A stretch of 32,514 nucleotides of DNA from an uncultured Methylococcaceae bacterium (GTDB lineage: Bacteria; Pseudomonadota; Gammaproteobacteria; Methylococcales; Methylococcaceae), in assembly GCA_903911305.1 (NCBI GenBank), contig CAIWDB010000117.1, positions 1-32,514 of the forward strand. Direction: 5' to 3'. Shown here piece by piece: positions 31,495 through 32,514 of the stretch. Made by a program: the position numbers and the translations under genes. The notes under the pieces were generated by a model. The model searched no databases. It had not been told where the DNA came from and worked only from the letters and a program-made list of their open reading frames with translations. Within the stretch, counting starts at the first letter, position 1. Each line of letters starts with the position of its first letter.

Positions 31495-32514
31495 TCATGA
31501 ATTGCCCTTGAAAAAGCTCTCGATTTTGCTGGCGGAGAAATCTAACATTTCTACTGATAAACTTGGCTGCACCCCAATCCAAAAAGTATGATTCATGATG
31601 GTATCGGTGTTGGTCAGTTCGCCACTGATGCGGAAATTCCGCCCCATCATATAAGGTTGGCGGGTCAGGTTTCCAGCAAACAATAACCGCGTTCCGACTT
31701 TGTGCGCATTTAGATGATTGAGCAAATCAACCCGGTTGATATTCGCTTCCTCGCGTATGGTAATCGGGAAACCAAACCAAGAAGGTTCCGAATGGGGAGT
31801 GGCTTCAGGCAGTATGAAAAATTCTTCGCAGCTTTTCAGGCGTTGCTTGAGGTATTCGAAATTACGTTTGCGAGCTTCGATAAAGCCAACTAACCTATCC
31901 ATCTGTGCCAACCCACAGGCCGCTTGCATGTCGCTAATCTTGAGGTTGTAGCCAAGATGGGAATAGGTGTATTTGTGGTCATAGCCATAAGGCAGTTCGC
32001 CCAATTGCCAGTCAAAGCGCTTACCACAGGTATTGTCTTTGCCCGGCCCACAAAAACAGTCCCGCCCCCAGTCGCGGAAGGATTCGATGAGTGGTCGTAG
32101 CGGAGGCGAGTTAGTAAATACTGCCCCGCCCTCACCCATGGTGATGTGGTGTGCGGGATAAAAGCTGATCGTGCCGATGTCGCCAAAATTGCCGACAAGC
32201 TTACCTTTGTAGGTTGAACCCAAGGCATCGCAGCAATCTTCGATGAGCCAAAGATTGTACTTTTTTGCGAGGGCAGTGACCACATCAAGGTTATAGGGAT
32301 TGCCCAAGGTATGGGCTAACATAATAGCCTTGGTTTTCGGCCCTATCGCTTCTTCGATTTTGGTGGAATCGATGTTGTAAGTCGGAATGTCTACATCCAC
32401 AAAAACGGGAATCGCACCAAATTGGATAATAGGATTCACCGTCGTGGGAAATCCGGCTGCCACGCTAATCACTTCATCTCCCGGCTTGATGGCACGGTCA
32501 CCCAGCTTATGAGA
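31495..32514 (-). CDS. rfbH: CDP-4-dehydro-6-deoxyglucose 3-dehydrase (E1, RfbH); 5' end outside window
   Basis: About 340 residues are visible, and the frame is open through the right edge ([20 protein letters not shown]), so the N terminus is missing. It is a DegT/DnrJ-fold PLP protein, but the Schiff-base Lys is replaced by His in [15 protein letters not shown], the mark of the E1 dehydrase. The [2Fe-2S] ligands fit C-X57-C-X1-C-X7-C exactly: Cys of EDCCDALG, then [18 protein letters not shown]1 removes the C3 hydroxyl of CDP-4-keto-6-deoxyglucose with an E3 reductase, giving CDP-3,6-dideoxyhexoses. rfbF, rfbG and the reductase would be expected to the right of the window. Confidence 0.95.
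   Translation of the reverse strand, partial: SHKLGDRAIKPGDEVISVAAGFPTTVNPIIQFGAIPVFVDVDIPTYNIDSTKIEEAIGPKTKAIMLAHTLGNPYNLDVVTALAKKYNLWLIEDCCDALGSTYKGKLVGNFGDIGTISFYPAHHITMGEGGAVFTNSPPLRPLIESFRDWGRDCFCGPGKDNTCGKRFDWQLGELPYGYDHKYTYSHLGYNLKISDMQAACGLAQMDRLVGFIEARKRNFEYLKQRLKSCEEFFILPEATPHSEPSWFGFPITIREEANINRVDLLNHLNAHKVGTRLLFAGNLTRQPYMMGRNFRISGELTNTDTIMNHTFWIGVQPSLSVEMLDFSASKIESFFKGNS

Overview
The window reads as chromosomal DNA of a gammaproteobacterium. Support comes from an Rsd/AlgQ homologue, a rhodanese-secB-gpsA operon, minCDE, a RegB/RegA redox two-component pair, a PEP-CTERM protein and an E. coli-type MsrA. A methanotroph-like (Methylococcales) or sulfur-oxidiser-like host is plausible, but no gene here proves it. 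No rRNA, tRNA, CRISPR array, prophage or intact transposase gene was found.

Layout. 1-424 holds the start of a minus-strand MASE1 membrane sensor. 547-594 is a small palindromic MITE-like element with an 8-bp flanking duplication; a longer relative lies at 16355-16451. Positions 637-4271 run on the plus strand: a gamma-glutamylcyclotransferase-like protein, a membrane-anchored AlbA_2 protein, a BLUF-adenylyl cyclase that is nearly colinear with the Beggiatoa photoactivated cyclase bPAC, a GNAT acetyltransferase and a BrnT/BrnA toxin-antitoxin pair. After a perfect bidirectional hairpin comes a minus-strand PEP-CTERM surface protein. Its signal peptide is encoded across a (CT)10 tract and is out of frame by exactly one repeat unit, which suggests a phase-variable gene captured in the OFF state. 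About 800 bp of palindromic intergenic repeats follow.

6043-24000 is mostly housekeeping: a Nudix hydrolase and Rsd (minus), then purD-msrA, an M48 lipoprotein protease, regB-regA, dodecin, a phosphopantetheinyl transferase, a cold-shock protein, a DEAD-box helicase and a SYLF lipoprotein (plus). The gpsA-secB-rhodanese operon is on the minus strand. ctpA, a PmtA-like methyltransferase, minC-minD-minE and gloB follow on the plus strand.

24088-32514 is one minus-strand polysaccharide (O-antigen-type) operon, read from right to left: rfbH (E1 dehydrase, cut by the window edge), two half-transketolase subunits coupled by an ATGA overlap, an NAD-dependent epimerase/reductase, gtrA, a GT2 polyisoprenyl-phosphate glycosyltransferase and two GT-C type membrane glycosyltransferases. 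The distal part is visibly AT-rich compared with the rest of the window, as expected of exchanged surface-sugar genes. RfbH next to a split transketolase suggests a CDP-3,6-dideoxyhexose that may receive a two-carbon branch.

The points most worth a second look are the frame-switchable PEP-CTERM gene, the predicted light-activated adenylyl cyclase, the MITE-like family, and the RfbH plus split-transketolase sugar pathway.
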